Shown: positions 10,130-20,192 of the stretch, one piece after another
How positions within the stretch are numbered: position 1 is the stretch's first letter
Layout of the letters: each line of letters begins with the position of its first letter
Source: Maribacter ulvicola
Lineage (GTDB): Bacteria; Bacteroidota; Bacteroidia; Flavobacteriales; Flavobacteriaceae
Assembly: GCF_900155985.1 (NCBI RefSeq)
Contig: NZ_FTMA01000005.1
Location: 209,759 to 273,758 of the forward strand
DNA: 64,000 nt
Direction: 5' to 3'
Translations under genes and position numbers: made by a program
Notes under the pieces: model-generated
Database searches by the model: none
Told to the model about the DNA's origin: nothing
Seen by the model: only the letters and a program-made list of their open reading frames with translations

Positions 10130-10675
10130 ATGATCCATTCATTTTTTGAAGAATTAAGTACTGAAATACATAACGGAGTAATTGAAAGAGGACACCCGTT
10201 CAGGTTCATTACCATGGCGACAGTTGGCAACGAAACGGTAGCTCGTTTGCGTACCGTTGTACTTCGTGAGGTTAGTGACGATTTGCGCCTAACCATATAT
10301 ACCGATAGCCGCACGCAAAAGATAAAACACATTGCCGCAAATGATCAGGCTAGCTTTTTATTATATCATCCAGAGAAAATGCTACAGTTAAAAGTTGAAG
10401 GTACTGCCCAAATAGTAACGGATACCGATAGATTAAACACGACTTGGCATAACATTCAACCCAACAACAGAAAAGATTATATTACAAAAACTAGCCCGGG
10501 TAATGCTATTGAAAAGCCCGATCATGTAGCATATATTGAAGATAAAAATTACTTTACCATGATCGACATTATGCCAACTAAAATTGAATATTTAAAACTG
10601 CAACGACCTAATCATATTAGAGCACTTTTTACCAAGACCAATGATAAATGGAACGGAGAATTTCTAGTTCCTTAA
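10130..10675 (+). CDS. Pyridoxamine 5'-phosphate oxidase-family (FMN-binding split barrel) protein
   Basis: A 181-aa soluble protein of the flavin-reductase/PNPOx-like split-barrel superfamily. The N-terminal half has the typical strand pattern FRFITMATVGNETVARLRTVV and the dimer-interface segment RTQKIKHIAANDQASFLLYHP. It differs from PdxH in length and motifs, so a role in vitamin B6 metabolism should not be assumed; the family includes many flavin- or F420-type oxidoreductases of unknown substrate. It converges on the GT39 gene with a 4-bp overlap of stop regions. Confidence 0.75.
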   Translation: MIHSFFEELSTEIHNGVIERGHPFRFITMATVGNETVARLRTVVLREVSDDLRLTIYTDSRTQKIKHIAANDQASFLLYHPEKMLQLKVEGTAQIVTDTDRLNTTWHNIQPNNRKDYITKTSPGNAIEKPDHVAYIEDKNYFTMIDIMPTKIEYLKLQRPNHIRALFTKTNDKWNGEFLVP

Positions 10676-12045
10676 TTTATATAGAAGTATAGATTTTCCT
10701 TTTCTTTCCCAAATTCAATAAGACTATCAACCGGTACTGTTTGTTTTTCTTCGGATGGATTAATTATTATTTCAACTCCCCTATCATGTTTCAGTTCTAA
10801 AGCGGATAACGAATAATCATCTGCTGAGAGTATAGTTTGCTCCGGATGCAACAAACGCACATTACCGGCATAGGTAACATTAGGAAGCACCCATAGACAA
10901 TCATCACAGCTTTGTTGCAATTTATGGGCTATTGGCTCAAAACCAAAATGTACAGATGAAGGTATACTCAATACCTTTTCTATTGGTGTTCTTATTGTTT
11001 GGACACCTATTACCGCAATAAAAACCCAGTAGCCAACAGAAACTAATTTTTTTTTATTCTTAAATCTTACTTTCTCCATTAGTAACACTACAAAAGGTAT
11101 AAAAAGCGGCAATAACCATCTGGTTTCTACTTTCTGACTTTGAAAAATGACAAAAAACAAGCCTAATACCAGTAATTGCATAAATAACATTTTAACAAAC
11201 CAATTTAGTTTTGGCGTATTGAAACTCACCTTTTTTGAGAAATAGCCTATGCCGACTACTACAAGAAGAGGAAACATTAAGGCGAACAAGCCTTTTAAAT
11301 AAATTAAAACAGGAAGCAACGAAAATCCCGATTCCGCTTCTTTTATACCTATTTTCTCTTCTACACTAGATGCTAAAAATGTTTGAAATTCGTCCGGACC
11401 CAATAACCAGTAGGCATGTGGCGTTACAATTAAAGTAGAAATGAAAACCGACAACAGTATTTTTGGACTAAAAACTACAGCTCTTAATTCCTTATCCCAT
11501 AAAGCAACCAGGGCAAAGGTCACCAAAAAGAATGCATAATTATATTTAGACATCATGCCCACACCTACAACCAAACCAAGGAAAAAATAATTTAAAAAAG
11601 ACTTTTGTGCTATTAATAGTTGTATGGTATAGTATGATGCTACAACACACAAACACAACAAACTAGTATGCGAAAGCCTACGAAAAGTAAAATCGATATA
11701 TACGGGTATTAAAACCAAGGCTAAAACAGCTAATTTAGATGTATCTGCCTCTTTAATCCGTAGTCCCGCAAATTGATACAATAACAATAATGTTCCTGCA
11801 AACAACACACCTCTTAGCATAGAGAATGCCAATTTACCAACACCAAATATAGAATTGAAACCATATTGCAACCACGTGTAAAGTGGTGGTTGATCATCAT
11901 ACCCCCAACGAAGCCACTGTGAATAATATGCTTGTTCAGCGTCTTCTAACTCTAAAGCACTTTTAAAAAATGTAATTAAGGTTATGGTTAAAAATGACAA
12001 TACAGCAAGTACCGCTACCTTATGTAGAGATGCGTTATTACCCAT
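10672..12045 (-). CDS. Glycosyltransferase family 39 (PMT_2/ArnT-like) membrane protein
   Basis: A 457-aa polytopic inner-membrane protein with about 10-12 hydrophobic segments. The N-terminal motif ELEDAEQAYYSQWLRWGYDDQ followed by PPLYTWLQ matches GT39/PMT_2 lipid-linked sugar transferases, with acidic residues in the first periplasmic loop as the likely catalytic group. Such enzymes use polyprenyl-phosphate sugars to decorate lipid A, glycans or proteins; the acceptor here is unknown. It lies 3 bp downstream of bshC on the same strand, so they may be co-transcribed although no functional link is known. Confidence 0.82.
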   Translation of the reverse strand: MGNNASLHKVAVLAVLSFLTITLITFFKSALELEDAEQAYYSQWLRWGYDDQPPLYTWLQYGFNSIFGVGKLAFSMLRGVLFAGTLLLLYQFAGLRIKEADTSKLAVLALVLIPVYIDFTFRRLSHTSLLCLCVVASYYTIQLLIAQKSFLNYFFLGLVVGVGMMSKYNYAFFLVTFALVALWDKELRAVVFSPKILLSVFISTLIVTPHAYWLLGPDEFQTFLASSVEEKIGIKEAESGFSLLPVLIYLKGLFALMFPLLVVVGIGYFSKKVSFNTPKLNWFVKMLFMQLLVLGLFFVIFQSQKVETRWLLPLFIPFVVLLMEKVRFKNKKKLVSVGYWVFIAVIGVQTIRTPIEKVLSIPSSVHFGFEPIAHKLQQSCDDCLWVLPNVTYAGNVRLLHPEQTILSADDYSLSALELKHDRGVEIIINPSEEKQTVPVDSLIEFGKEKENLYFYIN

Positions 12046-12048
12046 TAT

Positions 12049-13653
12049 TTATTTTTGGGTGATAACGGTAAAACTTAAATCTAGCGGATCTAAAGCTTTA
12101 AATAACATAGGCACTAAATCTTCTCCGTATGCCAAATAAAATTCAGAAAAATTTGCTTGTCGTTCTTGAAGTGATTGATTAGGAAACATTTCATTTTGTA
12201 GTTCTGTCATACGCACTACGTGATCCTTCAATTTTCTTTTCTGTGCTTGTAACAAACGTTTTTCTAAAGCATCCAATCCCTTTTTCTGCTTTACTTCTTG
12301 TGCTTTTACAGCACCTAAAAAAGATTTATCTGTCTTTTCTGCAAGCACATACATATCTTTAAATTGCTCTTCTAGCAATTTCTTTTGTGGTGAGAAATCG
12401 ATATCTATATTTGAAATTTCTCGAATCTTTTTGTTGATAAGGCTATTCTGCTTTAAGAAGATGTCAGATTTGGAGATATTCATTTTCTCTAACTTATCAG
12501 CTTGCTTCTCGGTAATGATCAAAGCTGAATTTCTTACCAATAAAATAGGAAAAGGCACATTCACAGCCTCAAAAGCTGCCTTTAATTCTAACCAATACGC
12601 AATCTCCCCACCTCCACCTATGTAACAAAGATTAGGCAAAATTACTTCTTGGTATAAAGGTCTAGCTATTACGTTAGGTGAAAAACGCTCTGGATGCGCA
12701 TTCATCTCAGCTACCAATTCCTCTTTTGTAAATGATATATTTGTTTCATTTACTAGGTAGTTCCCCTTACTCTCTATAATTCTTTCACGAACACCCTCTA
12801 CTAAATAGAAATAATTAATCTCACGCGGATTTACCTGAACAGGATATTCTGATGAAATATTTTCAATCTTACTTATACTTTCAGATACTTTCTTGAACGC
12901 CGTTTGTTCAAAAATATCTTTCTTCATGTAAGGCACTAGTGTCCTTTTCAAATCTATATCATCACCATCAACAATAACTAGCCCGTAATCCTTAAAAATT
13001 TCATTGGCCAAAAATCGGGTTGCATCCGTTAGGTTATCATGTTTTAAATAGGCGTTTTCAAAAAGCTCTTTTAATACCTTCGCATTCTGGCTGTCACCAA
13101 TAGTTCTTGAATACAATGCAAAAACCTCCTCTAGCCCTTCCGTAGGTAAATGCCCTACAGCACCAGATGCCTCTTTATTCCACTGAAATTTTAATCCTTT
13201 GAAATTAAAATAATTGATTTCATCAAAATCATGATCTTCCGTAGCCATCCAATAAATCGGAACAAAATTGTTTTCTGGAAATTCCTTTTTTAATTGCTTG
13301 GCAAGGTTGATTGTAGAAATAATCTTGTATAAAAAATACAACGGACCAGTAAAGAGATTTAACTGATGGCCAGTTACAATAGTAAACGTATTCCTTTCTT
13401 TTAACAACGCTATATTAGCGGCCGTACCCTTAGAAATATCTGTATTCTTATATTGATTTTGCATTGAAGCATACAACACATCTCGTTGCACTTGGGTAAA
13501 ATGCTTTCCTTTTTCCTCTATTTGCCCTTTAAAACCTTCCATATCGGGAAACCGATTATATAATGGTTTAAGCTTAATATCCGCTGCAGTGTAGTCGCAA
13601 ATTAATTTCGAAAAATAACCCGTTTTTTTTAAGGGCAAACAATCAATATCCAT
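12049..13653 (-). CDS. bshC: Bacillithiol biosynthesis cysteine-adding enzyme BshC
   Basis: Adds cysteine to glucosaminyl-malate, the last step of bacillithiol synthesis. I choose the ATG at 13653 (MDIDCLPLKKTGYFS), 13 codons inside the longest frame, because this is the conserved start; it gives 534 aa. Signatures are TIVTGHQLNLFTGPLYFLYK and YWMATEDHDFDEINYF in the Rossmann core, and a Lys/Gln-rich coiled-coil region near residues 420-480. The partner genes bshA and bshB are not in this window. It indicates that the organism uses bacillithiol as a low-molecular-weight thiol, as other Bacteroidota do. Confidence 0.95.
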   Translation of the reverse strand: MDIDCLPLKKTGYFSKLICDYTAADIKLKPLYNRFPDMEGFKGQIEEKGKHFTQVQRDVLYASMQNQYKNTDISKGTAANIALLKERNTFTIVTGHQLNLFTGPLYFLYKIISTINLAKQLKKEFPENNFVPIYWMATEDHDFDEINYFNFKGLKFQWNKEASGAVGHLPTEGLEEVFALYSRTIGDSQNAKVLKELFENAYLKHDNLTDATRFLANEIFKDYGLVIVDGDDIDLKRTLVPYMKKDIFEQTAFKKVSESISKIENISSEYPVQVNPREINYFYLVEGVRERIIESKGNYLVNETNISFTKEELVAEMNAHPERFSPNVIARPLYQEVILPNLCYIGGGGEIAYWLELKAAFEAVNVPFPILLVRNSALIITEKQADKLEKMNISKSDIFLKQNSLINKKIREISNIDIDFSPQKKLLEEQFKDMYVLAEKTDKSFLGAVKAQEVKQKKGLDALEKRLLQAQKRKLKDHVVRMTELQNEMFPNQSLQERQANFSEFYLAYGEDLVPMLFKALDPLDLSFTVITQK

Positions 13654-13804
13654 ATAAAAAGTAAATACTTGGTAAATATAAAACCCTTTCATTTTACATT
13701 TCCTAAATATAAGTTAATTACCGTTAATACTAAATACGCTACAAATAGAGGTCATTTTGCATTTATTTTAATAGATTTGGCTGACTCACAACACAAAAGA
13801 CTAT

Positions 13805-16258
13805 ATGAAACTAATTCTACGCTACGCATTACTTTTTATTCCACTTTTAAGTTTGGCCCAATTAAAATCTCCATCAGAGTTTTTAGGCTATGAACTAGGT
13901 ACTCAGTTTACAAGACATCATGAGGTTGTTGATTATTACCAATACTTGGCCAAAGCGGAACCTCAGCGCATGAACCTTATGGAATATGGAAAAACCAATG
14001 AACGCAGACCTTTGTTATTGGCTACTATTTCAACCAAGGAAAATATGCAAAACCTTGATAAAATTAAGGAAGAGCACATGAAAGGCATTCATGGCAAGGG
14101 ATCACCGGACAAAGCAATTGTTTGGCTTAGCTACAATGTTCATGGCAATGAAAGCGTAAGTACAGAAGCTTCAATGCAAACTATCTATGACCTTTTTACT
14201 ACTAAAAGCAGTTATCTAGAAAACATTGTGGTATTGATCGATCCATGTATTAACCCAGATGGTAGAGATCGTTATGTAAACTGGTACAACCAATTTAAAA
14301 ACTCACCCAACCAGGTAGACCCTAATAGTAAGGAGCATCATGAAAATTGGTGGAGCGGTCGTAGCAACCACTACATGTTCGATCTTAACAGAGATTGGGC
14401 TTGGCTTACACAAGTTGAAAGCCAGCAACGTTTAAAGCAGTTTAATAAATGGTTACCTCATGTACACGTAGATTTTCATGAGCAAGGTGTTGACAACCCG
14501 TACTACTTTGCCCCTGCCGCTGAACCTTTTCATGAGGTAATCACAGATTTTCAGAGAGAGTTTCAAGAAACCATTGGTAAAAACCACGCTAAGTATTTTG
14601 ATGAAAACGGATGGTTTTATTTTACAAAAGAGGTGTTCGATTTACTCTATCCTAGCTATGGCGACACCTACCCTACCTACAATGGTGGTATTGGTATGAC
14701 TTATGAGCAAGGTGGCAGTGGTCGTGCCGGTTTAGGCATTACTACAAGCATTGGAGATACGCTCACTTTAAAAGATAGAATTGCGCATCATTTAACTACC
14801 GGTCTATCTACAGTAGAAGTAGCATCTAAAAACGTTTCTAAATTGAATGATGAATTCAAGAAATTCTACTTGAATAAAAATTTCAAATACAAAAGCTATG
14901 TATTGAACGGTAACCCAGATAAAATTGAAGCGTTGGCAGATTTATTAAGCAAGCATGAAATTGAATACCAAGCAGGTTCAAATGCTACAGTTAAAGGTTA
15001 CAACTACGCTACAGGCAACTCTGGTTCATTAAAAAGTACTAATAAGAGTTTAGTAATTTCATCAAATCAGCCAAAAAGTACCTTGGTCAAAGTATTATTT
15101 GAACCCATGGCAAAATTAAGCGATTCTGTCACCTATGATATTACCGCATGGTCCTTACCTTATGCATACGGATTGGATGCTATTGCCAGTGAAAGTAATT
15201 TAAGCGGAACACCTACAAAATTAAACAAGCCTGAAATTAAAAGTATTGATGCCGACAAATATGCCTATTTAGCAGATTGGAACAGTATGAAAGATGCTAG
15301 GTTCTTAGCTGAATTATTACGCAACAAAGTACGTGTACGCTATGCACACAAGCCATTTACTTTAGATGGCATTTCTCATGAACGTGGCACCTTGATCATC
15401 ACAAAAGGAGATAATAAACATCTAAATAACTTTAACGATATTCTTAAAACGGCAGCTACCAACAACGCTAAAAATTTAACTTCTACTAACACAGGTTTTG
15501 TAGAAAGCGGTAAAGATTTTGGTTCAGGTTATGTTGATGTGATCCAGGATTTAAATATTGCCGTACTTTCTGGAGAGCCTACTTCTACCCTTCGCTTTGG
15601 AGAAATTTGGAACTTTTTTGAACAACAATTGGACTACCCTATTTCCGTATTGGACGAGGCTTATTTTGGTCGTATTGATCTTACCAAATATGATATCTTA
15701 ATATTACCTGACGGGCGTGGTTACAATAGTTTCTTAAGCACCTACACTAAAGAGAAAATTAAAGATTGGGTAAAACGTGGCGGTAAATTAATTGCTATGG
15801 GCGGAGCCATTGATGGTATCACAACTGCGGATAAAGATTTTGAACTATCTGAAAAAGAAATGCCAAAGGACTCTTCTACTACTATTGCTTCTTTTGAAAT
15901 TTCTGAAAGAGAACAGATTAAATCTGCTATTACAGGTGCTATTTTTAAAGCAACAGTTGATAATACAAATCCGTTGGCTTATGGCTACAGCGATACTTAT
16001 TTTACCCTTAAACTAGGCGCACGTTCTTATAATTACCTAGAAAACGGTAGCGCAGTTTATTTAAGTAAGGGTGCCAATGAACCCATATCTGGATTCGCAG
16101 GTAGCGAAGCAAAGAAAAAAATTGCGGAAACTTTAATTTTTGGAACAGAAGAAATGGGTCGCGGACAAGTAATATACATGGTAGACAATCCTTTATTCAG
16201 AGGTTTTTGGGAAAACGGAAAACTATTTTTCGCCAATGCTTTATTCATGGTTAAATAG
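13805..16258 (+). CDS. Secreted M14 zinc carboxypeptidase with C-terminal GATase1-like domain
   Basis: An 817-aa protein with a signal peptide (MKLILRYALLFIPLLSLAQ). The M14 domain (about residues 40-350) has the zinc ligands HGNE (H113, E116) and HVDFHEQG (H225), with a likely catalytic Glu in MTYEQGGSG. About residues 575-680 resemble a class I glutamine-amidotransferase-like fold (IAVLSGEPTSTLRFG, YDILILPDGRGYNSF, WVKRGGKLIAMGGA) without an obvious Cys nucleophile. Homologues are large secreted peptidases of Bacteroidota with unknown substrates. The next gene (16267) starts 8 bp later, so they share a transcript ending at the 16488 hairpin. Confidence 0.85.
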   Translation: MKLILRYALLFIPLLSLAQLKSPSEFLGYELGTQFTRHHEVVDYYQYLAKAEPQRMNLMEYGKTNERRPLLLATISTKENMQNLDKIKEEHMKGIHGKGSPDKAIVWLSYNVHGNESVSTEASMQTIYDLFTTKSSYLENIVVLIDPCINPDGRDRYVNWYNQFKNSPNQVDPNSKEHHENWWSGRSNHYMFDLNRDWAWLTQVESQQRLKQFNKWLPHVHVDFHEQGVDNPYYFAPAAEPFHEVITDFQREFQETIGKNHAKYFDENGWFYFTKEVFDLLYPSYGDTYPTYNGGIGMTYEQGGSGRAGLGITTSIGDTLTLKDRIAHHLTTGLSTVEVASKNVSKLNDEFKKFYLNKNFKYKSYVLNGNPDKIEALADLLSKHEIEYQAGSNATVKGYNYATGNSGSLKSTNKSLVISSNQPKSTLVKVLFEPMAKLSDSVTYDITAWSLPYAYGLDAIASESNLSGTPTKLNKPEIKSIDADKYAYLADWNSMKDARFLAELLRNKVRVRYAHKPFTLDGISHERGTLIITKGDNKHLNNFNDILKTAATNNAKNLTSTNTGFVESGKDFGSGYVDVIQDLNIAVLSGEPTSTLRFGEIWNFFEQQLDYPISVLDEAYFGRIDLTKYDILILPDGRGYNSFLSTYTKEKIKDWVKRGGKLIAMGGAIDGITTADKDFELSEKEMPKDSSTTIASFEISEREQIKSAITGAIFKATVDNTNPLAYGYSDTYFTLKLGARSYNYLENGSAVYLSKGANEPISGFAGSEAKKKIAETLIFGTEEMGRGQVIYMVDNPLFRGFWENGKLFFANALFMVK

Positions 16259-16266
16259 AAAACAGT

Positions 16267-16461
16267 ATGAAAGAATACAAAGTTGAAACACTCATTTTCT
16301 ACTCTAAATTTACTTTTGACAGAAATCATTTGGCGAAGTCATCAAATAAAGCAATTCAAGATAAACTAAACGAATATGCTAAAAATGGCTGGCGTTTGGT
16401 ATCTACGGATACTACTGAATTTGGCATGGCTATGTATATTTATCTGTATTTTGAAAAGTAA
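16267..16461 (+). CDS. DUF4177 family small protein
   Basis: A 64-aa protein. The pattern (KEYKVETL at the start, LNEYAKNGWRLVSTD in the middle, YIYLYFEK at the end) matches DUF4177, a compact family of unknown function. It lies 8 bp after the M14 peptidase gene and is followed by a hairpin terminator, so it is the second gene of that unit. It has no signal peptide. Confidence 0.75.
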   Translation: MKEYKVETLIFYSKFTFDRNHLAKSSNKAIQDKLNEYAKNGWRLVSTDTTEFGMAMYIYLYFEK

Positions 16462-16487
16462 CGCAATACAAAAAACGCCTAGTTTAG

Positions 16488-16523
16488 ATATCCCTGAGAC
16501 AACTAAAGTAGTTTCAGGGATAT
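16488..16523 (+). terminator. Hairpin terminator after the M14/DUF4177 unit
   Basis: ATATCCCTGA (16488-16497) pairs with TCAGGGATAT (16514-16523). The inner part (ACT/AGT) extends the stem. A moderately T-rich tail follows (TCATTTTAT). Confidence 0.65.
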
Positions 16524-16618
16524 TCATTTTATAGCTACATGGCACTTTTCCCAACATATTCGCATCTTTTGCGTTTAAAATAGAAGACATTAATCTGTTA
16601 GTGCAAAAACCATCACAA

Positions 16619-18976
16619 ATGCCAAACAATCAAGATCAAATAAATGCATTAATGCAAAAGTTAGAACTGCTTTTAAAAAAGCAGCAAGACTTTAATATTG
16701 AGGTAAATGAAATTCGCAAAGACATTCAAATACTTAGAAATACTCAGGCGATAAAATTCAACGAAGATACTCCTGAACAACCAACTAAACCCCAAGAAGC
16801 AAATATTGAAAAAGAGGCTACAATAATTAATAAAGCCGTTGAAATTGAAACTCCTACACCTGCTCAAACTCCAATAGAAATTGCTCCCGTACAGGAAGAA
16901 CCTAAAAAGAAAATAAAACTTCCAAAAGGCAAATCTAACCTTGAGAAATTCATAGGCGAAAACCTTATCAATAAAATAGGGATATTGATTACCGTTATTG
17001 GTGTTGGTATTGGTGCAAAGTATTCTATTGAAAATAATTTAATTAGTCCATTAACCAGAATTATCTTAGGATATTTGGTTGGACTTGGTTTATTAGGATT
17101 TGGGTTTAAATTGAAAGCAAAATATGAAAGCTATAGTGCCGTTCTCGTTAGTGGTGCTTTGGCTATTCTTTATTTCTTAACCTATATCGCATATGATCTT
17201 TACGGACTATTTCCGCAGTTAATAGCGTTTGGTCTTATGTTATTATTTACCGTTTTTGGAGTTGTCGCCGCACTGAGTTACAACAAGCAAATCATTGCTC
17301 ACATTGGTCTTGTTGGCGCTTACGCCGTGCCATTTCTATTAAGTAACAATTCTGGTAATGTCACTGCCCTATTCAGTTATATAGTCTTGATCAATATTGG
17401 TCTTTTGATTATTTCATTTAAAAAATATTGGAAGGCACTTTACTACGTAGCCTTTACATTCACCTGGCTTATTTATGGATCCTGGTATACATTCTCAAGC
17501 TACAATGAAGATTTTATCATGGGCTTTGCCTTTTTAGGTATATTCTTTCTGCTATTCTACGCTACCTTTTTAGCATTTAAATTAATAAAATCAGAAAAAT
17601 TCCAAGCCGCTGATATTATCCTTATTATGCTGAATTCTTTCATATTCTATGGTTTCGGTATTGCATGGTTATACGATTATGAAGGTGGTAAGTTTTATCT
17701 AGGTTTATTTACCCTTTTCAATGCATTAATTCATTTTATCATAACCGTGCTTATTTTTAAAAGAAAATTAGCTGACCGAAAGCTGTTCTTTTTGACATCT
17801 GGCTTTGTACTTACCTTTATTACCATAGCTGTACCAGTACAGTTAGACGGCAATTGGGTAACACTCATTTGGGCTTTTGAAGCTGCACTTTTATTTTGGA
17901 TCGGGCGTACCAACAAAGTATCTTTTTACGAATACCTATCTTACATATTAACCGCACTTTCTATCTTTAGTTTAAGTATGGACTGGTCAGCAACTTACTC
18001 GTGGCTTAGCAGTACTAATGGCGATGTTAGTACCATTTTAAATACTACATTCCTTACTTCTATACTATGTGTTGCCGCATATGGTATAATGCTATATTTT
18101 CAATCTAAACACACACTAGATAAGAAATCATTAATCCATAAATTAATGGATATAGGTATTCCCACATTGTTCATTTTAACGCTATATTTCGCTATCTATT
18201 TTGAAATTGACCATTATTGGAACAAAGCCTTCCAAGCATCTAAAATAGATTTATCTGGATCTGCAGGCAATTACCCTGAATACAATTACAACCTGGTTGA
18301 TTTAGGATCTATATGGTCCTTATTGTACGCTATGCTTTTTATTGGTATTCTAGGCTTCATTAATATCAAAAAAATTAATCACAAAATTTTAGGACTTGTT
18401 ACATTAGGTGCCGCTCTTTTTATCACATTGACTTTTTTAACGAACGGACTATATACCTTGAGCGAGTTGCGTGAAAATTACTTGACGCAGGAGTCTGCTG
18501 AATTTTATAATATAGGAACATACAACATTTATATGCGCTATATTTCATTTGCATTCTTTGCTTTTCTATTATATACTATTTACAAATTTGCCCAGCAACA
18601 GTATCTAAAAATCGATCTTAAAATTCCGTTCGATATTCTTTTGCATACCGCTATCATATGGGTTACAAGTAGTGAATTACTGAATTGGATGGACTTATCC
18701 GGTTCCAATCAATCATACAAATTAGGACTTAGTATTCTCTGGGGAATCTATGCGTTGCTATTGATCGGACTTGGTATATGGAAAAAGAAAAAGTACCTAC
18801 GTATTGGTGCCATTATACTATTCTCGATCACGTTGGTTAAATTGTTCTTCTATGATATCTCTTCTCTAAATACAATCTCCAAAACCATCGTATTTGTGTC
18901 TCTAGGGGTATTACTATTGATTATTTCATTTCTTTACAACAAATACAAACACATTATTTCTGATGAAACCAAATAG
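16619..18976 (+). CDS. DUF2339 polytopic membrane protein
   Basis: A large inner-membrane protein, 785 aa from the ATG at 16619 (an upstream GTG at 16601 is in frame but looks less likely). Residues 1-45 form a probable coiled coil (QINALMQKLELLLKKQQDF). A Pro/Glu-rich linker leads to LEKFIGENLINKIGILITVIG, the DUF2339 signature, and then about 20 or more hydrophobic segments. The function of the family is unknown. The stop overlaps the start of the DUF3999 gene by 14 bp, a conserved pairing that suggests the two products act together in the membrane. Confidence 0.85.
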   Translation: MPNNQDQINALMQKLELLLKKQQDFNIEVNEIRKDIQILRNTQAIKFNEDTPEQPTKPQEANIEKEATIINKAVEIETPTPAQTPIEIAPVQEEPKKKIKLPKGKSNLEKFIGENLINKIGILITVIGVGIGAKYSIENNLISPLTRIILGYLVGLGLLGFGFKLKAKYESYSAVLVSGALAILYFLTYIAYDLYGLFPQLIAFGLMLLFTVFGVVAALSYNKQIIAHIGLVGAYAVPFLLSNNSGNVTALFSYIVLINIGLLIISFKKYWKALYYVAFTFTWLIYGSWYTFSSYNEDFIMGFAFLGIFFLLFYATFLAFKLIKSEKFQAADIILIMLNSFIFYGFGIAWLYDYEGGKFYLGLFTLFNALIHFIITVLIFKRKLADRKLFFLTSGFVLTFITIAVPVQLDGNWVTLIWAFEAALLFWIGRTNKVSFYEYLSYILTALSIFSLSMDWSATYSWLSSTNGDVSTILNTTFLTSILCVAAYGIMLYFQSKHTLDKKSLIHKLMDIGIPTLFILTLYFAIYFEIDHYWNKAFQASKIDLSGSAGNYPEYNYNLVDLGSIWSLLYAMLFIGILGFINIKKINHKILGLVTLGAALFITLTFLTNGLYTLSELRENYLTQESAEFYNIGTYNIYMRYISFAFFAFLLYTIYKFAQQQYLKIDLKIPFDILLHTAIIWVTSSELLNWMDLSGSNQSYKLGLSILWGIYALLLIGLGIWKKKKYLRIGAIILFSITLVKLFFYDISSLNTISKTIVFVSLGVLLLIISFLYNKYKHIISDETK

Positions 18977-20186
18977 TTTTCTAACCATAATTGCTTTTCT
19001 AACCATTTCATTTTGTTTCGCTCAGATGAATTCCTACTCTAAAAAAGTAGCCTTAAAAGGAATAAATAGTCAATGGCATGACATAGAAATACCGAACGAT
19101 GTATTTGCAGATGTGAATACAAATATGAGTGATATTCGCATTTATGGGGTCACCGCTACCGATACTATTGAAGCACCATATCTGCACAAAGTTTCTAAAG
19201 CAGAAAATTCAAAGTCGGACATATCTTTCATTTTATTGAACAGCGTAAACAATTCCAAAGGTTATTTCTACACGTATAAACTACCCCAGAAAGAAACTAT
19301 CAATGAGATTCTATTAAACATTGAGGACCTTAATTTCAATTGGGAAATTACTCTTGAAGGCAGTCAACATCAAAAACAATGGTTCACTATTTTAGAAGAC
19401 TACCGTATATTGGCTATCAATAATGACCAAACAAATTATTCGTTTACATCGTTAAAGTTCCCTGATGCTAATTATAGGTATTATAGAGTGCTGATTAAAA
19501 GCACTAAAAAGCCGACGTTAACTGAGGTAAACATTCGTAAAAAGGCAAAAAAGGCTGCGGATTATCGAGATTATAAAATACAGTCTTTTACCGTTTCACA
19601 AAAGGATAAGAAAACCATAATAGATATTGATTTAAACAAACGTGTTCCGTTAAACTTGTTAGAGTTCTACGTTGATGATAAAATTGATTATTACCGATCT
19701 ATCTCAATTCAGTACTTAGCTGATAGTGTAAAGACCAAAAATGGATTCTATTACAACTATAGACCTTTAGCTACCAAAACACTTTCTTCGATGGAAGATA
19801 ATAGTTTTCAGCTACCCGGAACATTAGCGAATAAAGTGCGCGTAATTGTTTTTAACAACGACAATCAGCCATTAAAAATCTCTAGAGCAAAGCTTAAAGG
19901 ATATGTGCACACCTTAACCACACGTTTTACAGAACCCGCTACTTACTATTTAGTTTACGGTAGGCCAAATGGCACCTTTCCCAATTATGATATCTCAAAA
20001 ACTACCGTTTCTTTACCAGTTAATATTACAAAATTAGATTTTGGCAGTGAAGCAGAAATACCTAAACCAAAAAACAAAACAACCAACCCTCTTTTTGAAA
20101 ACAAATGGTGGTTGTGGGTTATCATCGGCGTTGTAATTGCCCTTTTAGGTTATTTCACTATTGGTATGATGAAGAAAGAACTTTAA
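18963..20186 (+). CDS. DUF3999 family membrane-anchored protein
   Basis: A 407-aa protein with a signal peptide (SFLTIIAFLTISFCFAQ), a long periplasmic beta-rich region with two discoidin-like halves, and one C-terminal membrane helix (WWLWVIIGVVIALLGYFTIG) ending in a short basic tail. That topology puts the bulk of the protein outside the inner membrane, with a small cytosolic tail. It overlaps DUF2339 by 14 bp, indicating translational coupling. Function unknown. It converges on rimO with a 6-bp gap and no clear terminator between. Confidence 0.8.
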   Translation: MKPNSFLTIIAFLTISFCFAQMNSYSKKVALKGINSQWHDIEIPNDVFADVNTNMSDIRIYGVTATDTIEAPYLHKVSKAENSKSDISFILLNSVNNSKGYFYTYKLPQKETINEILLNIEDLNFNWEITLEGSQHQKQWFTILEDYRILAINNDQTNYSFTSLKFPDANYRYYRVLIKSTKKPTLTEVNIRKKAKKAADYRDYKIQSFTVSQKDKKTIIDIDLNKRVPLNLLEFYVDDKIDYYRSISIQYLADSVKTKNGFYYNYRPLATKTLSSMEDNSFQLPGTLANKVRVIVFNNDNQPLKISRAKLKGYVHTLTTRFTEPATYYLVYGRPNGTFPNYDISKTTVSLPVNITKLDFGSEAEIPKPKNKTTNPLFENKWWLWVIIGVVIALLGYFTIGMMKKEL

Positions 20187-20192
20187 GTATTT

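Noticed and set aside
12431..12625. Short antisense frames inside bshC and other genes
   Set aside because: All lie within complete conserved genes and have no independent support.
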